Shown here piece by piece: positions 43,465 to 51,974 of a stretch of DNA of 64,000 nt (positions are counted from its first letter, which is position 1; every line of letters begins with the position of its first letter). Both the position numbers and the translations under genes were made by a program. This DNA is from Cytophagales bacterium UBA2561 (GTDB lineage Bacteria > Bacteroidota > Bacteroidia > Cytophagales > Thermoflexibacteraceae). The DNA lies in the NCBI GenBank assembly GCA_002340355.1, contig DDLX01000040.1:1-64000 (forward strand), in the 5' to 3' direction. The notes under the pieces are model-generated. The model saw only the letters and a program-made list of their open reading frames with translations, did not search any database and had not been told where the DNA came from.

Positions 43465-44598
43465 ATGAAGTCTCCATTTAAAAAATTCATTTATCAAACC
43501 CACTTGATTCTAGGACTTGTTTCTGGAATTGTGGTGTTCATTGTCTCTTTAACAGGTGCTTGTTGGGCATTCCAAAAAGAAATTACTGAATGGGTAGAAG
43601 GTGAAATTTCTATTGAAGTTCAAGAAAATATGCCTTTTATTTTAGCAGACGAAGCCCGAAAAATTGCCTTAGAAATTTATCCCGATAAAACCATTCACGG
43701 TACTGCTTATGGCAAAATTGACGAGCCTATCCAAGTAATTTTTTATCAAGCCGAACCCGAATTTTATCATACCGTTTTTTTACATCCCCAAACAGGAAAA
43801 GTACTAAAAACGAAAAACCATCGAGAAGGATTTTTTTGGTTTGTCCTAAAAGGGCATATTTATTTGTGGCTTCCTAAAGTCATTGGTTCTGAAGTTACAC
43901 GTTATGGAACGATGATCTTTGTGGTATTACTGATAACAGGAGTTATTTTGTGGCTCCCAAAGAAAAAAATCCATCTCAAACAACGCCTAAAATTTAAGTG
44001 GAAAAAAACGACTCGTTGGAGACGTAAAAACTACGATTTACACCATATTCTTGGATTTTATATCTCTACTTTAGCCTTAGTAATTGCTTTTTCAGGATTA
44101 ATTATGGCTTTTAATTGGGTTTATTTCGTGACCTATAAAACTTGGGGAGGAGATAAAGATCCTCGATTTGTTATTCCTGAAAATATCAAAAAACAAGGTT
44201 CTCCAAAACCAGAAAAAATTACGGTTCTAAATGAGTTAGTTCCTAAATTAATGGCTGAAAATCCGTCTTATCATGAAATTGAATTGCACTATCCTACAAC
44301 AGATACGACTAGTATTTATATAGAAGTCAGTCATCAAGAAGGGGTTTATTATAGTTCAGATTATCGATTTTTTGACCAAAATACAGGCAAGGAGTTAAAT
44401 CCCAAAAGTATTTATGGAAAATACGATAATGCCAGTATCGCCGATAAAGTAATTCGAATGAATTATGATATACATATTGGTGCAATTGGTGGAATAGTCG
44501 GAAAAATAATTGCTTTTGTGGTTAGTTTATTATCGGCTTCCTTACCAATTACGGGATTTCTATTGTGGTGGGGACGGAAAAATAAAGCGAAAAAATAG
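43465..44598 (+). CDS. PepSY-domain membrane reductase
   Basis: A 377-residue inner-membrane protein with four helices and two PepSY-like periplasmic segments. The N-terminal IYQTHLILGLVSGIVVFIVSLTGACWAFQKEI and the WRRKNYDLHHILGFYISTLALVIAFSGLIMAF helices carry His ligands typical of haem-binding PepSY_TM proteins that reduce ferric siderophores. It closes the TonB receptor-DUF4374-PepSY operon. A TTG at 43438 would add nine residues; ATG 43465 fits the hydrophobic start better. The stop is followed by a repeat element (copy B). Confidence 0.85.
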   Translation: MKSPFKKFIYQTHLILGLVSGIVVFIVSLTGACWAFQKEITEWVEGEISIEVQENMPFILADEARKIALEIYPDKTIHGTAYGKIDEPIQVIFYQAEPEFYHTVFLHPQTGKVLKTKNHREGFFWFVLKGHIYLWLPKVIGSEVTRYGTMIFVVLLITGVILWLPKKKIHLKQRLKFKWKKTTRWRRKNYDLHHILGFYISTLALVIAFSGLIMAFNWVYFVTYKTWGGDKDPRFVIPENIKKQGSPKPEKITVLNELVPKLMAENPSYHEIELHYPTTDTTSIYIEVSHQEGVYYSSDYRFFDQNTGKELNPKSIYGKYDNASIADKVIRMNYDIHIGAIGGIVGKIIAFVVSLLSASLPITGFLLWWGRKNKAKK

Positions 44599-44739
44599 AA
44601 ACCTAACCGTTTTATGACTTTCCCTTGAAAAATATAACTTACTGAAAATCAATTTATATTGCTGTTACTCATTTCTTACAAGTAATTTATATCTGGAAAT
44701 CAAATCAGAGGATTTGCCCTATTGTTGTTCTATGGTTTC

Positions 44740-44846
44740 GTGTATGAGTAGCAGCGGATTTCCCACAAACTTCTGGAATCAAAATACACCTTATTCAAAC
44801 GAAAAAGCGATTCGAGTTTACACTCAAACCGCTATTACTCATACAC
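44740..44846. repeat. 107-bp repeat with inverted ends, copy B
   Basis: Starts GTGTATGAGTAGCAGCGG and ends CCGCTATTACTCATACAC, giving about 18 bases of inverted terminal match, with the inner sequence GCGATTCGAGTTTACACTC and AAACCGC as in copy A (36201-36309). It lies 11 bases past the stop of ohr. Similarity of the two copies is highest at the ends and in the right third, and the middle differs. Confidence 0.8.
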
Positions 44847-44857
44847 ACTTAAATCCT

Positions 44858-45271
44858 CTACTTTAAATTTATCTTAACATCTACATTTCCTTTCAAGGCT
44901 ACAGAATAAGGGCAAATGGCATGTGCTTTTTCAAGTAATTCCTGTGCCTTTGCTCTGTCTACGCCTTTAATATCAACATCTAAAACAGCTGTTAATTCAT
45001 AAGAATTCGGATCAGTCATTGCTAAACCTATGTTCGCTGTAGTTGCCGATTCTATTTTGAGTTTTTCTTTGCCAGAAATCATCTGCAAAGCACTGTCAAA
45101 ACAAGCGGAATATCCTGCAGCAAATAATTGTTCGGGGTTGGTATAGTTTCCTCCGTCACCACCCAATTGGGTTGGTAACTTTAAATTAAAGTCTAGTACA
45201 CCATCTGCACTTTTTACGTGTCCGTTTCTACCACCTGTGGTTGTAGCTGATGTTTCAAATAGTTGCTTCAT
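44858..45271 (-). CDS. ohr: Organic hydroperoxide resistance protein Ohr
   Basis: An OsmC/Ohr-fold thiol peroxidase that reduces organic hydroperoxides with lipoyl cofactors. The catalytic pair is Cys57 (GYSACFDSAL) and Cys120 (HAICPYSVAL), with Arg15 in GGRNGHV and Glu47 in PEQLFAAG as the conserved partners. The length of 137 residues is standard. Its ATG overlaps the stop of ohrR by four bases (ATGA), so the pair is translationally coupled, behind DoxX. Confidence 0.95.
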   Translation of the reverse strand: MKQLFETSATTTGGRNGHVKSADGVLDFNLKLPTQLGGDGGNYTNPEQLFAAGYSACFDSALQMISGKEKLKIESATTANIGLAMTDPNSYELTAVLDVDIKGVDRAKAQELLEKAHAICPYSVALKGNVDVKINLK

Positions 45272-45726
45272 TTTTTTTGTTTATTTAAAATGTTTAGAAG
45301 TTTTACAAGGTTATCTCTAAAGACTATCAATTCCTCTTTTTCAAAACCGTCTACAGTAAAGCTATTTTCAATTTGTTGAGGAATGGTTTGTGCCTGAGAT
45401 TCTAATTTTAACCCTGATTTTGTAAGATTGATTATAACAGTACGTTCGTCATCAATTGAACGCGAACGAATTATTAATTTTTTCCGCTCCAGTCGTTTTA
45501 ATAATGGTGTAAGTGTATTAGACTCTAAAAACAATTGATTTCCAATGTCTTTAACACTCATTTCGTTGTATTGCCAAAGCACTAACATTACTAAATACTG
45601 AGGATACGTGATATCTAATTTTTTTAGATATGGCGCATATATTTTGGTTGTAAGTCGAGACGCTGCATAAAGCGGAAAACATAACTGATTTTCCAGCTTT
45701 AATTGTTCACAAACTGATTTGCTCAT
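45268..45726 (-). CDS. ohrR: Organic-peroxide-sensing repressor OhrR (MarR family)
   Basis: A MarR-type winged-helix repressor. The peroxide-reactive Cys is Cys16 in LENQLCFPLYAASR, matching the Cys15 of Bacillus OhrR, with the Tyr pair (YPQYLVMLVLWQ and nearby) that stabilises it. The DNA-binding wing is in LLKRLERKKLIIRSRSIDDERTVIINLT. The length is 152 residues. It is the middle gene of doxX-ohrR-ohr and the likely binder of the 42-bp palindrome over the promoter, which would make the operon self-regulated. Confidence 0.93.
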   Translation of the reverse strand: MSKSVCEQLKLENQLCFPLYAASRLTTKIYAPYLKKLDITYPQYLVMLVLWQYNEMSVKDIGNQLFLESNTLTPLLKRLERKKLIIRSRSIDDERTVIINLTKSGLKLESQAQTIPQQIENSFTVDGFEKEELIVFRDNLVKLLNILNKQKK

Positions 45727-45728
45727 AA

Positions 45729-46145
45729 TTACTTTTTTGATTTATTACTTAAATATCTCAAGGCATCTGTAGACCATAATGCCCAAAGAATCAATACAGG
45801 CTGAAAGAATAAGCGAATGAAACGTTTTTGGTCTGTATCAAGTCCAAAAGCACTAATTTCATTAGTATACTGAGAAATATTACCTGGAAAAACTAGTACA
45901 AAGAATATAGCTAAGGCAAATCCTATTTTTATTTTATACTTCAAAATAAAAATCATTGATAAACCTAATACAATCTCGACCACACCAGAAGATAAAACTA
46001 CAAAGTCCATAAATTCAGGATCATTTGTTAACCACCTGGGTACTCCTGCTAAAAATTCTTTCCGTTGAAAAGTGAGATGACTAATTCCTGCGAATGTCAT
46101 TAAAACACCCAATAGTATTCTTGTTATTCTTTTAAAACTATTCAT
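45729..46145 (-). CDS. DoxX-family membrane protein
   Basis: A 138-residue protein with four predicted helices of the DoxX/DoxD-like type (RILLGVLMTFAGISHLTF, FVVLSSGVVEIVLGLSMIFIL, KIGFALAIFFVLVFPGN, FQPVLILWALWS). The family is often found with thiol-based oxidative stress proteins and may help move reducing equivalents across the membrane. It is the first gene of the operon, two bases ahead of ohrR. The promoter and palindrome lie 29-75 bases upstream. Confidence 0.85.
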   Translation of the reverse strand: MNSFKRITRILLGVLMTFAGISHLTFQRKEFLAGVPRWLTNDPEFMDFVVLSSGVVEIVLGLSMIFILKYKIKIGFALAIFFVLVFPGNISQYTNEISAFGLDTDQKRFIRLFFQPVLILWALWSTDALRYLSNKSKK

Positions 46146-46173
46146 ATCGCTGAAGATTAAATCGTGTACGATG

Positions 46174-46220
46174 CAAATATAATCAAAAAAAATAATTGGC
46201 CAATTATTTTTTTTGATTAT
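46174..46220 (-). promoter_or_regulatory. Promoter and 42-bp perfect palindromic operator of doxX-ohrR-ohr
   Basis: On the minus strand TTG at 46203-46201, a 19-base spacer and TATATTTG at 46181-46174 give a consensus Bacteroidota promoter. The span 46179-46220 is a perfect palindrome of 42 bases centred on AATTGGCCAATT, with AT-rich arms ending in ATAATC/GATTAT. It covers the region between and around the two promoter elements, so a bound repressor would block polymerase. OhrR as the binder is inferred from gene order. Confidence 0.75.
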
Positions 46221-46310
46221 TCCTGATTACTAACAGTCTGGTTATGTAGTGTAGTGATTTTTAGTCGCTATGACCGTCATAGCCTTTATTGGTGGTGGCA
46301 GTCTTTTTTT

Positions 46311-46615
46311 CTATTCAAGTGTTAAGTCGTCTTCAGAAATAATTTTTCCTGTGAATGCTTTTATCTGTTTTATTCTCAAAAGCAAATTTGTACGTTATAT
46401 ATTCTTTATAATCGTATTTAGCAAAACTTCCTTCAAAGAGTGAAACTGTCAATGCACTACCTAATCTTTTAATTCTTTCTACCTCTTCAACTTTGGCTTT
46501 TTCAGCAAGCTTTTTCTCTTAATTTCTTTGCTTCAAATCATCATAAGTTTTACCAAGCATTTTAAGTTCATCTTTAGATAAAAACTTTTCAATTCAACAA
46601 CAAGTAACACCACAT
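46311..46615 (-). pseudogene. Decayed gene of a conserved Bacteroidota hypothetical family
   Basis: Minus strand: EKFLSKDELKMLGKTYDDLKQRN, a TAA, EKKLAEKAKVEEVERI, SALTVSLFEGSFAKYDYKEY, ITYKFAFENKTDK, then after a frameshift AFTGKIISEDDLTLE and TAG (46311-46313). The ITYKFAFENKTDK...AFTGKI pattern recurs in a lipoprotein family of unknown function; the N-terminal signal peptide and C-terminal half are missing. An internal stop and frameshift make it a pseudogene. Confidence 0.6.
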
Positions 46616-46783
46616 ATTTTAAGATATAGTTTTGCTACACATTTAGTAGAAAATAGCACAGACATTCGAGATGGAGAAAAGTATAAACCATAACGAATAT
46701 GATTAGTAAATAGGTAAAAAACATCTATTTGAAAACCAGTTATTTGTAAGAAAAAAAACCAATAGCAAAGAAAGAATTTAAGT

Positions 46784-47455
46784 TTAAGATTTTTTTGTTT
46801 TCAACTTAGCTAAAACCGTTTTTCCACCTTTCGTTTTTTGGTCAAGATTAACCATAACTTCAGCATCCAAAGGAACAAAAACATCTACTCGTGAACCAAA
46901 CTTAATAAATCCAAATTCCTTCCCCTGTTGTACTACTTGAGACTCCTTGACATACCAACAAATTCGTCGAGCCAATGCTCCTGCAATTTGACGCATTAAA
47001 ATTTGTGTACCTCCTTGATTTTCAATAACAATAGTTGTACGCTCATTTTCTGTAGAAGACTTGGGATGCCATGCTACGAGGTATTTACCTGGATGATATT
47101 TGGCATATCTAACAATACCTGAAACGGGATTTCGATTCACATGAACATTTATTGGAGACATGAAAATGGAAATCTGACGGCATTTTTGTTTCAAATATTC
47201 GGTTTCTTCGGTCTCTTCAATAACAACTACTTTACCATCTGCAGGTGCAATAATCTCATTTTCTTGTGCTGTAATGACCACATTTGGGCTTCTAAAAAAT
47301 TGAAGAACAATAAAAAAAAGTAGAATACTTATAATCAATATAATATTTTGAAGTAGAATATTATCTGTAAATCCATAATAAATCCCTGCATTGAGTGCGC
47401 CAAGAACTAACGTAGTTATCAAAAGGCTGGCGTAACCTTCTCGATGAATGGTCAT
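46784..47455 (-). CDS. psd: Phosphatidylserine decarboxylase proenzyme
   Basis: It decarboxylates phosphatidylserine to phosphatidylethanolamine, the major phospholipid here. The short class (about 220 residues) is self-cleaved at a Gly-Ser before a pyruvoyl group; the site is GS of FIKFGSRVDVFVP near residue 190. Other features are the N-terminal helices (YASLLITTLVLGALNAGIYYG and LQNIILIISILLFFIVLQFF), APADGKVV, FMSPINVHVNRNPVSG and HPKSSTENERT. ATG 47453-47455. No pssA gene adjoins it. Confidence 0.93.
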   Translation of the reverse strand: MTIHREGYASLLITTLVLGALNAGIYYGFTDNILLQNIILIISILLFFIVLQFFRSPNVVITAQENEIIAPADGKVVVIEETEETEYLKQKCRQISIFMSPINVHVNRNPVSGIVRYAKYHPGKYLVAWHPKSSTENERTTIVIENQGGTQILMRQIAGALARRICWYVKESQVVQQGKEFGFIKFGSRVDVFVPLDAEVMVNLDQKTKGGKTVLAKLKTKKS

Positions 47456-48039
47456 AAATATTAGAAGTTTAAGAATTAAATACCAAATATTATGATAATT
47501 AAATATTATTTATTTTAATAAATTTCTTAGAGAGTAATACAACAAGTCATCAAAACCAATTTCAGTTAAGACTACACAAAATTATAAATTTTTAGGAATG
47601 AGTTCTAAGAGATGAAGAGAAGATTTAAAGAAAGGAATTTCAGAAGTCAAAAAAGAGAGAAAAAGACTAAAAAAGAAAAGACGGTTAGCAGTACCAACCG
47701 TTTTTCCTATGCTAAACCCAATTACCACATTATATCTTATCAATTACAGCTATATAACTCTAGTGCCAAAATAATGTTTCATTTTCGTTTGAAAAAAATC
47801 GCATTTCTTTGAAGATTATCTAATAAAATACCTATAATCAAATGTTTATGAACTATTGTAATTTATATTGAGTTTAAATTAGAATTATTTACAGATAAAT
47901 ATGGTATTTACCTCCTCATCAAGATAGAGGTATTTTTGTTTTCAAAAACTTAAAGAAAATGCAATATGAGATAAGAGATATTTCTGCTTAAATTCAAAAT
48001 TAATTTTGTACTTTCGTGTTCCAAATCTGAACAAAACAC
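47456..48039. other. Intergenic region with a hairpin and the purS promoter candidate
   Basis: No convincing gene. ACGGTT and AACCGT at 47681-47701 form a short stem followed by TTTT, a weak plus-strand terminator with no obvious upstream gene. TAATTTTG at 48001-48008 fits a minus-7 element for purS. A 66-residue plus-strand frame at 47612 is Lys/Arg-rich and has no recognisable features. Confidence 0.5.
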
Positions 48040-48294
48040 ATGAAATTTAAAGCTAAAATCAACGTCATGCCTCGTCAAGAAATTCTTGACCCACAAGGAA
48101 AAGCAGTGAGTTTAGGACTTAAAAACTTAGGTATCAGTACGATAGAAAATGTTCGTATTGGTAAGCATATTCATTTGGAGGTCGAGGCAGATTCTTCGGT
48201 AAAAGCCCGTAAACAAGTTGAAATTGCTTGTGAGAAACTGTTAGCAAATCTGATTATGGAAGATTATGCTTTTGAAGTGAATATGTTAGACTAA
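48040..48294 (+). CDS. purS: Phosphoribosylformylglycinamidine synthase subunit PurS
   Basis: PurS is the small subunit that bridges PurL and PurQ, which make FGAM in purine synthesis. The 84-residue ferredoxin-like protein opens MKFKAKINVMPRQEILDPQGKAVSLGLKNLG, then VRIGKHIHLEVEAD and EKLLANLIMEDYAFEVN. PurQ and PurL are not adjacent in the window. The gene is bracketed by its promoter and a strong terminator. Confidence 0.93.
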   Translation: MKFKAKINVMPRQEILDPQGKAVSLGLKNLGISTIENVRIGKHIHLEVEADSSVKARKQVEIACEKLLANLIMEDYAFEVNMLD

Positions 48295-48324
48295 ATATCT
48301 TTTTGAGAGAAAAATGTCTGAAAT

Positions 48325-48372
48325 AAAAAACGATCAACTTAATTTTTAGGTAAACTAAGTTGATCGTTTTTT
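48325..48372. terminator. Bidirectional terminator between purS and the acyl-CoA dehydrogenase
   Basis: AAAAAACGATCAACTTA and TAAGTTGATCGTTTTTT pair perfectly for 17 bases between convergent genes. Confidence 0.9.
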
Positions 48373-48396
48373 TATTTTCAGTCTGATAGTAAAATT

Positions 48397-50193
48397 CTAA
48401 AATAGATACTCTCCTTTTTCGATAACTGCATCAGCAACTGCTCTACGTGCATCACGCAAATTGATAGGGTCAATTTTAGTGAATCGCTTCATTCCCAATA
48501 GCATCACTTTTTGTTCATCACCTTTCGCAAAACATGCAATCGCTTCCCGACCTGCCGAATTTAATTTGTCCGTTGCTTCGTATAAATAGACTTTTGCCAT
48601 ATTGATTTGATTTTGGCACGCTTCTTTGCCTCGTATCGAAACCAATTTTTCAGTACGTAATAAAGTCGATTCTGCAGTATAAACTTCAATAATCATATCG
48701 GCAATATTCATCAGAATTTCTTGTTGGTCATTGAGTCCCATTTGGAAAACTTGTACCGCACGACCCGCCACCATCAAAATGGCTTTTTTGAGATTCTTGA
48801 GAACTTGTTTTTCTACGGCAAAAAGAACAGAGGCATCAGGAGTTTCGAAGGAAGGAATTCCCATCAATTCTTTAGCCACCGCCATTGCTGGCTCCATCAC
48901 ATTAAGTTCGCCTTTCATGGCTCTTTTGATAATCATTCCCACCAAAAGCATCCGATTAATTTCGTTTGTGCCTTCATAGATTCGGGTAATTCGGGCATCA
49001 CGATAGGCTCTTGCCATCGGGGCTTCTTCCGAAAATCCCATTCCACCATAAATCTGAACTCCTTCGTCAGCCACAAAATCCAAAATTTCCGAACCTAAAA
49101 TTTTGATAATGGCGCATTCAATGGCAAATTGTTCAACTCCTTTGAGTTTGGCTTGAGCTTCGGGCATTCCATTTTTGATAAGATCATCAATTTTGTCATC
49201 AATATTTTGACCTGCTCGGTAAGAAGCTGATTCTGTGGCATAAATCTTCGTAGCCATTTGAGCAATTTTTCGTTTGATTGCCCCAAAATTGGCAATAGAT
49301 GTATTGAATTGCTTTCGTTCAATGGCGTATTCAGTGGCATATTTGAGGATTTTTTTACAACTTCCAATCACACCAACCCCCAATTTAATTCGCCCAATAT
49401 TCAAAATATTGACCGCAATCTTAAATCCGTTCTGACGTTCAGAAAGCATATTTTCGACAGGTACAGGACATTCATTAAAAAAGATTTGACAAGTCGAAGA
49501 ACCTTTAATTCCTAATTTTTTCTCTTCGTCATTAATTGTGATCCCTTCATAAGTACGCTCTACTAAAAAAGCAGTCAACTTTTTATCGTTCTCAATTTTG
49601 GCAAAAACAATAAACAAATCCGCAAAACCTGCATTCGAAATCCACATTTTTTGCCCTGTAATTAGGTAGTGTGTTCCTGCTTCGTTTAGGACAGCTTTGG
49701 TTTTTCCTGAATTGGCATCTGAGCCTGCTTCTGGTTCGGTCAGCGCATAGGCTGCTACCCATTCGCCTGTTACTAATTTGGGTAAATAATTTGACTTTTG
49801 AGCTTCGTCCCCATAATACAAAATAGGCAATGTTCCAATGCCTGTATGTGCTCCGTAAGCCGTTGAGAATGAACCTGCTGCACTAATATAGTCAGCAATA
49901 AGCATTGACGTATTAAAATTCATTCCAAGCCCACCATATTCTTCAGGAACACTCACCCCAAGTAAGCCTAATTCTCCCGCTTTTTCGACCAATGCACGCA
50001 TAAAACCATCTTCAAGACTGTCCATACGTTCAACATTGGGATCAATTTCTTTCTCAACAAAATCGGCAGTCGCTTGTGCCATCATTTGTTGTTCTTCATT
50101 AAATTCTTCGGGAATGAAAACGGTGTTTGCCTCAGTTTCTCGGATAAGAAATTCGCCCCCTTTGAGAGCAGATGTTTGGTGTGTTGCTTCCAT
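48397..50193 (-). CDS. Acyl-CoA dehydrogenase, long form
   Basis: An FAD-dependent enzyme for the first step of fatty-acid beta-oxidation. Typical motifs are EEYGGLGMNFNTSMLIAD, YALTEPEAGSDA, TGQKMWISNAGFAD, NILNIGRIKLGVGVIG and VQIYGGMGFSEEAPMARAYRDARITRIYEGTNEI, where the Glu of YEGT is the usual catalytic base. About 190 extra residues at the C-terminus carry a second helical domain, so the 598-residue form resembles very-long-chain relatives of this phylum. TATCTTTG on the minus strand at 50282-50289 is a possible minus-7 element. It is monocistronic. Confidence 0.93.
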   Translation of the reverse strand: MEATHQTSALKGGEFLIRETEANTVFIPEEFNEEQQMMAQATADFVEKEIDPNVERMDSLEDGFMRALVEKAGELGLLGVSVPEEYGGLGMNFNTSMLIADYISAAGSFSTAYGAHTGIGTLPILYYGDEAQKSNYLPKLVTGEWVAAYALTEPEAGSDANSGKTKAVLNEAGTHYLITGQKMWISNAGFADLFIVFAKIENDKKLTAFLVERTYEGITINDEEKKLGIKGSSTCQIFFNECPVPVENMLSERQNGFKIAVNILNIGRIKLGVGVIGSCKKILKYATEYAIERKQFNTSIANFGAIKRKIAQMATKIYATESASYRAGQNIDDKIDDLIKNGMPEAQAKLKGVEQFAIECAIIKILGSEILDFVADEGVQIYGGMGFSEEAPMARAYRDARITRIYEGTNEINRMLLVGMIIKRAMKGELNVMEPAMAVAKELMGIPSFETPDASVLFAVEKQVLKNLKKAILMVAGRAVQVFQMGLNDQQEILMNIADMIIEVYTAESTLLRTEKLVSIRGKEACQNQINMAKVYLYEATDKLNSAGREAIACFAKGDEQKVMLLGMKRFTKIDPINLRDARRAVADAVIEKGEYLF

Positions 50194-50359
50194 TAGTTCG
50201 GTGTTTTTATTAGTTTCGGATGAAAAAGTATTTTCTGTCTTAGATTTTTATAAATTTATTATGCGTGCATAACATACACAACAAAGATATAAAAAAATAG
50301 TATGCGTGCAGAGTATTTATAAAAAAATTTCAGATCAGAAACTTGACTTCTTACCAAAA

Positions 50360-50725
50360 TTATTTTTTATAACGAGTTCGAGAATCTTTAATTTCATTAA
50401 AATGCTCATCTGCCCACTCTTCCAAATTTTTGAGATGTGGAATAAGGGTAACTGATATACTACTCAAACTGTATTCCACTCTAGGGGGAACTTCTGGGTA
50501 AATTTTTCTGATAACTAAATTATCTGCTTCCAACTTTTTTAGTGTGGTAGAAAGTACTTTTTGGGAAATACTTCCAATTATCTTATGAAGTTGATTGAAT
50601 CTTAATGTTCCTTCTTCACTCAGAATCAATAAAATAAGTATTGACCACTTATCCCCAAACCTATCCAAGATATTTCTAATGGGACAGTGTTCTATATCTG
50701 AAAATTTTAACAAATTTTTTTTCAT
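50360..50725 (-). CDS. HxlR-family transcriptional regulator
   Basis: A 121-residue winged-helix regulator with CPIRNILDRFGDKWSILILLILSEEGTLRFNQLHKIIGSISQKVLSTTLKKLEADNLVIRKIYPEVPPRVEYSLS. The N-terminal Cys14 at the start of the DNA-binding core is a feature of redox- and electrophile-sensing HxlR proteins such as YodB. It diverges from an NmrA-type gene, which it probably represses together with itself through palindromes in the 140-base gap. Confidence 0.9.
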   Translation of the reverse strand: MKKNLLKFSDIEHCPIRNILDRFGDKWSILILLILSEEGTLRFNQLHKIIGSISQKVLSTTLKKLEADNLVIRKIYPEVPPRVEYSLSSISVTLIPHLKNLEEWADEHFNEIKDSRTRYKK

Positions 50726-50742
50726 GTCTAATAAATTGACTG

Positions 50743-50837
50743 TCAGTAAAAGTTACTTTGAAGTAAGTGAATTACTGACCTGTTAGTTCTTTTTTAGAAA
50801 TTAATAACTATTTACCTTTGACTTACCAAAAGTAAGT
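50743..50837. promoter_or_regulatory. Divergent promoter with two HxlR-type palindromes
   Basis: Site 1 is a nested palindrome: TTACTTTGAAGTAA at 50753-50766 inside TCAGTAA (50743-50749) and TTACTGA (50772-50778). Site 2 is ACTTAC-CAAAA-GTAAGT at 50821-50837. Site 2 immediately follows TACCTTTG (50813-50820), a minus-7 element for the plus-strand gene, so binding there would block that promoter. Both sites share TTAC...GTAA half-sites. HxlR as the ligand is inferred. Confidence 0.65.
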
Positions 50838-50868
50838 AATGTAATTCTAAAATCATAAAATAGGAATC

Positions 50869-51750
50869 ATGAAAATCTTAATCACAGGAGCTACAGGCGG
50901 ATTGGGTAACGCTGTCATCAAATTTTTGCATCAAGAAGGAAATCATAATTTAGTGGCTTTAGTCAGAGATCCTGAAGCTGAAAATGCCCAAAAATTATCC
51001 CGTTTAGGAATCGAAATCCGTCAAGGAGATTATAACGATAAGGCTTCTTTAGTAAAAGCATTTACTGATATTGAGGTACTTTACTTTGTTTCAGGAAATG
51101 ACATTGCGACAAGATTACAACAACATCAAAACGTTGTAGAAGCAAGTAGTGAATCAGGTATCAAACACATTGTATATACAAGTGCAGGACGAAAAAATGA
51201 GACCAAAAATGCTCCTCTTTTCCCTGTTATGAGAACTCACATAGATACCGAAAATTGGATTAAAGAATCAGGAATAAATTATACTATTCTGCAACATAAT
51301 CTTTATGCTGAGGTTGTTCCAATGTTTTTAGGCGAAAAAGAACAATTACTTGAAAGCAAAGTAGTTTACTTACCAACAGGTGAGGGAAAAACAGCCTTTG
51401 TATTGAGGGAAGATTTAGCCGAAGCAGGAGTCAAAATCTTGAATACAACAGAAAACCATATCAATAAAACCTATGTTTTCAACGGAAATGAGCTAGTTAC
51501 ATTCGAGGAAATTGCTGCTATTTTATCTCAAATCTTTGATGAACCTATCAATTATATTTCTCCTTCTATTCAAGAATTTGAAACTACAATGCAATCCGTC
51601 GGACTTCCAAATGAAATTATTGGAATGTTAGTAGGTTTCAGTTTGGGTATTTCTCAAGGTGAGTTTGAAGATACTAAGAATGACCTTGAAGTTATTTTGG
51701 AAAGAAAGCCAACCAATTTGGCTACTTTTCTTCAACAAGTGTATAGTTAG
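50869..51750 (+). CDS. NmrA-type NAD(P)H-binding quinone reductase-like protein
   Basis: An atypical SDR of the NmrA/QOR2 type, 293 residues. The dinucleotide motif is ITGATGGLGNAVIKFL at 4-19, followed by VRDPE and ALVRDPEAENAQKLSRLGIEIRQGDYND, then VYTSAGRKN. It likely reduces quinones or senses the NADPH/NADP ratio. Divergent pairing with an HxlR repressor is the usual arrangement for this family (qorB/ytfG type). It is preceded by the palindromic operators. Confidence 0.85.
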   Translation: MKILITGATGGLGNAVIKFLHQEGNHNLVALVRDPEAENAQKLSRLGIEIRQGDYNDKASLVKAFTDIEVLYFVSGNDIATRLQQHQNVVEASSESGIKHIVYTSAGRKNETKNAPLFPVMRTHIDTENWIKESGINYTILQHNLYAEVVPMFLGEKEQLLESKVVYLPTGEGKTAFVLREDLAEAGVKILNTTENHINKTYVFNGNELVTFEEIAAILSQIFDEPINYISPSIQEFETTMQSVGLPNEIIGMLVGFSLGISQGEFEDTKNDLEVILERKPTNLATFLQQVYS

Positions 51751-51818
51751 TTTATTCTACCCTACTAAAAATAATTTATAAAATATATTAGTATTAAGTT
51801 TATCAGGCTAAAAGGCCA

Positions 51819-51862
51819 TTTTTCCGTAGCGGTGGGTTTGCAAATCCACCGCTACGGAAAAA
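51819..51862. terminator. 44-bp GC-richer palindrome
   Basis: TTTTTCCGTAGCGGTGG at 51819-51835 pairs perfectly with CCACCGCTACGGAAAAA at 51846-51862, and the loop GTTTGCAAAT is itself self-complementary with one G-U. It is much more GC-rich than its surroundings and lies between the NmrA-type gene and a minus-strand lipoprotein gene, so it can end both. It could equally be a dispersed repeat. Confidence 0.75.
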
Positions 51863-51974
51863 TTAAATTTGATTTAATCTAATTGATAATCAATTATTTG
51901 TAAATCAATAAAATTTTAGCATGATAATATAATTAGTTTTATTACTAATTATGAGTGAATTTTTTAAACTAAGT

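Noticed and set aside
47612..47812. 66-residue Lys/Arg-rich plus-strand frame
   Set aside because: Composition follows from AT-rich intergenic sequence, contains a hairpin, and no start signal or homologous motif is seen.
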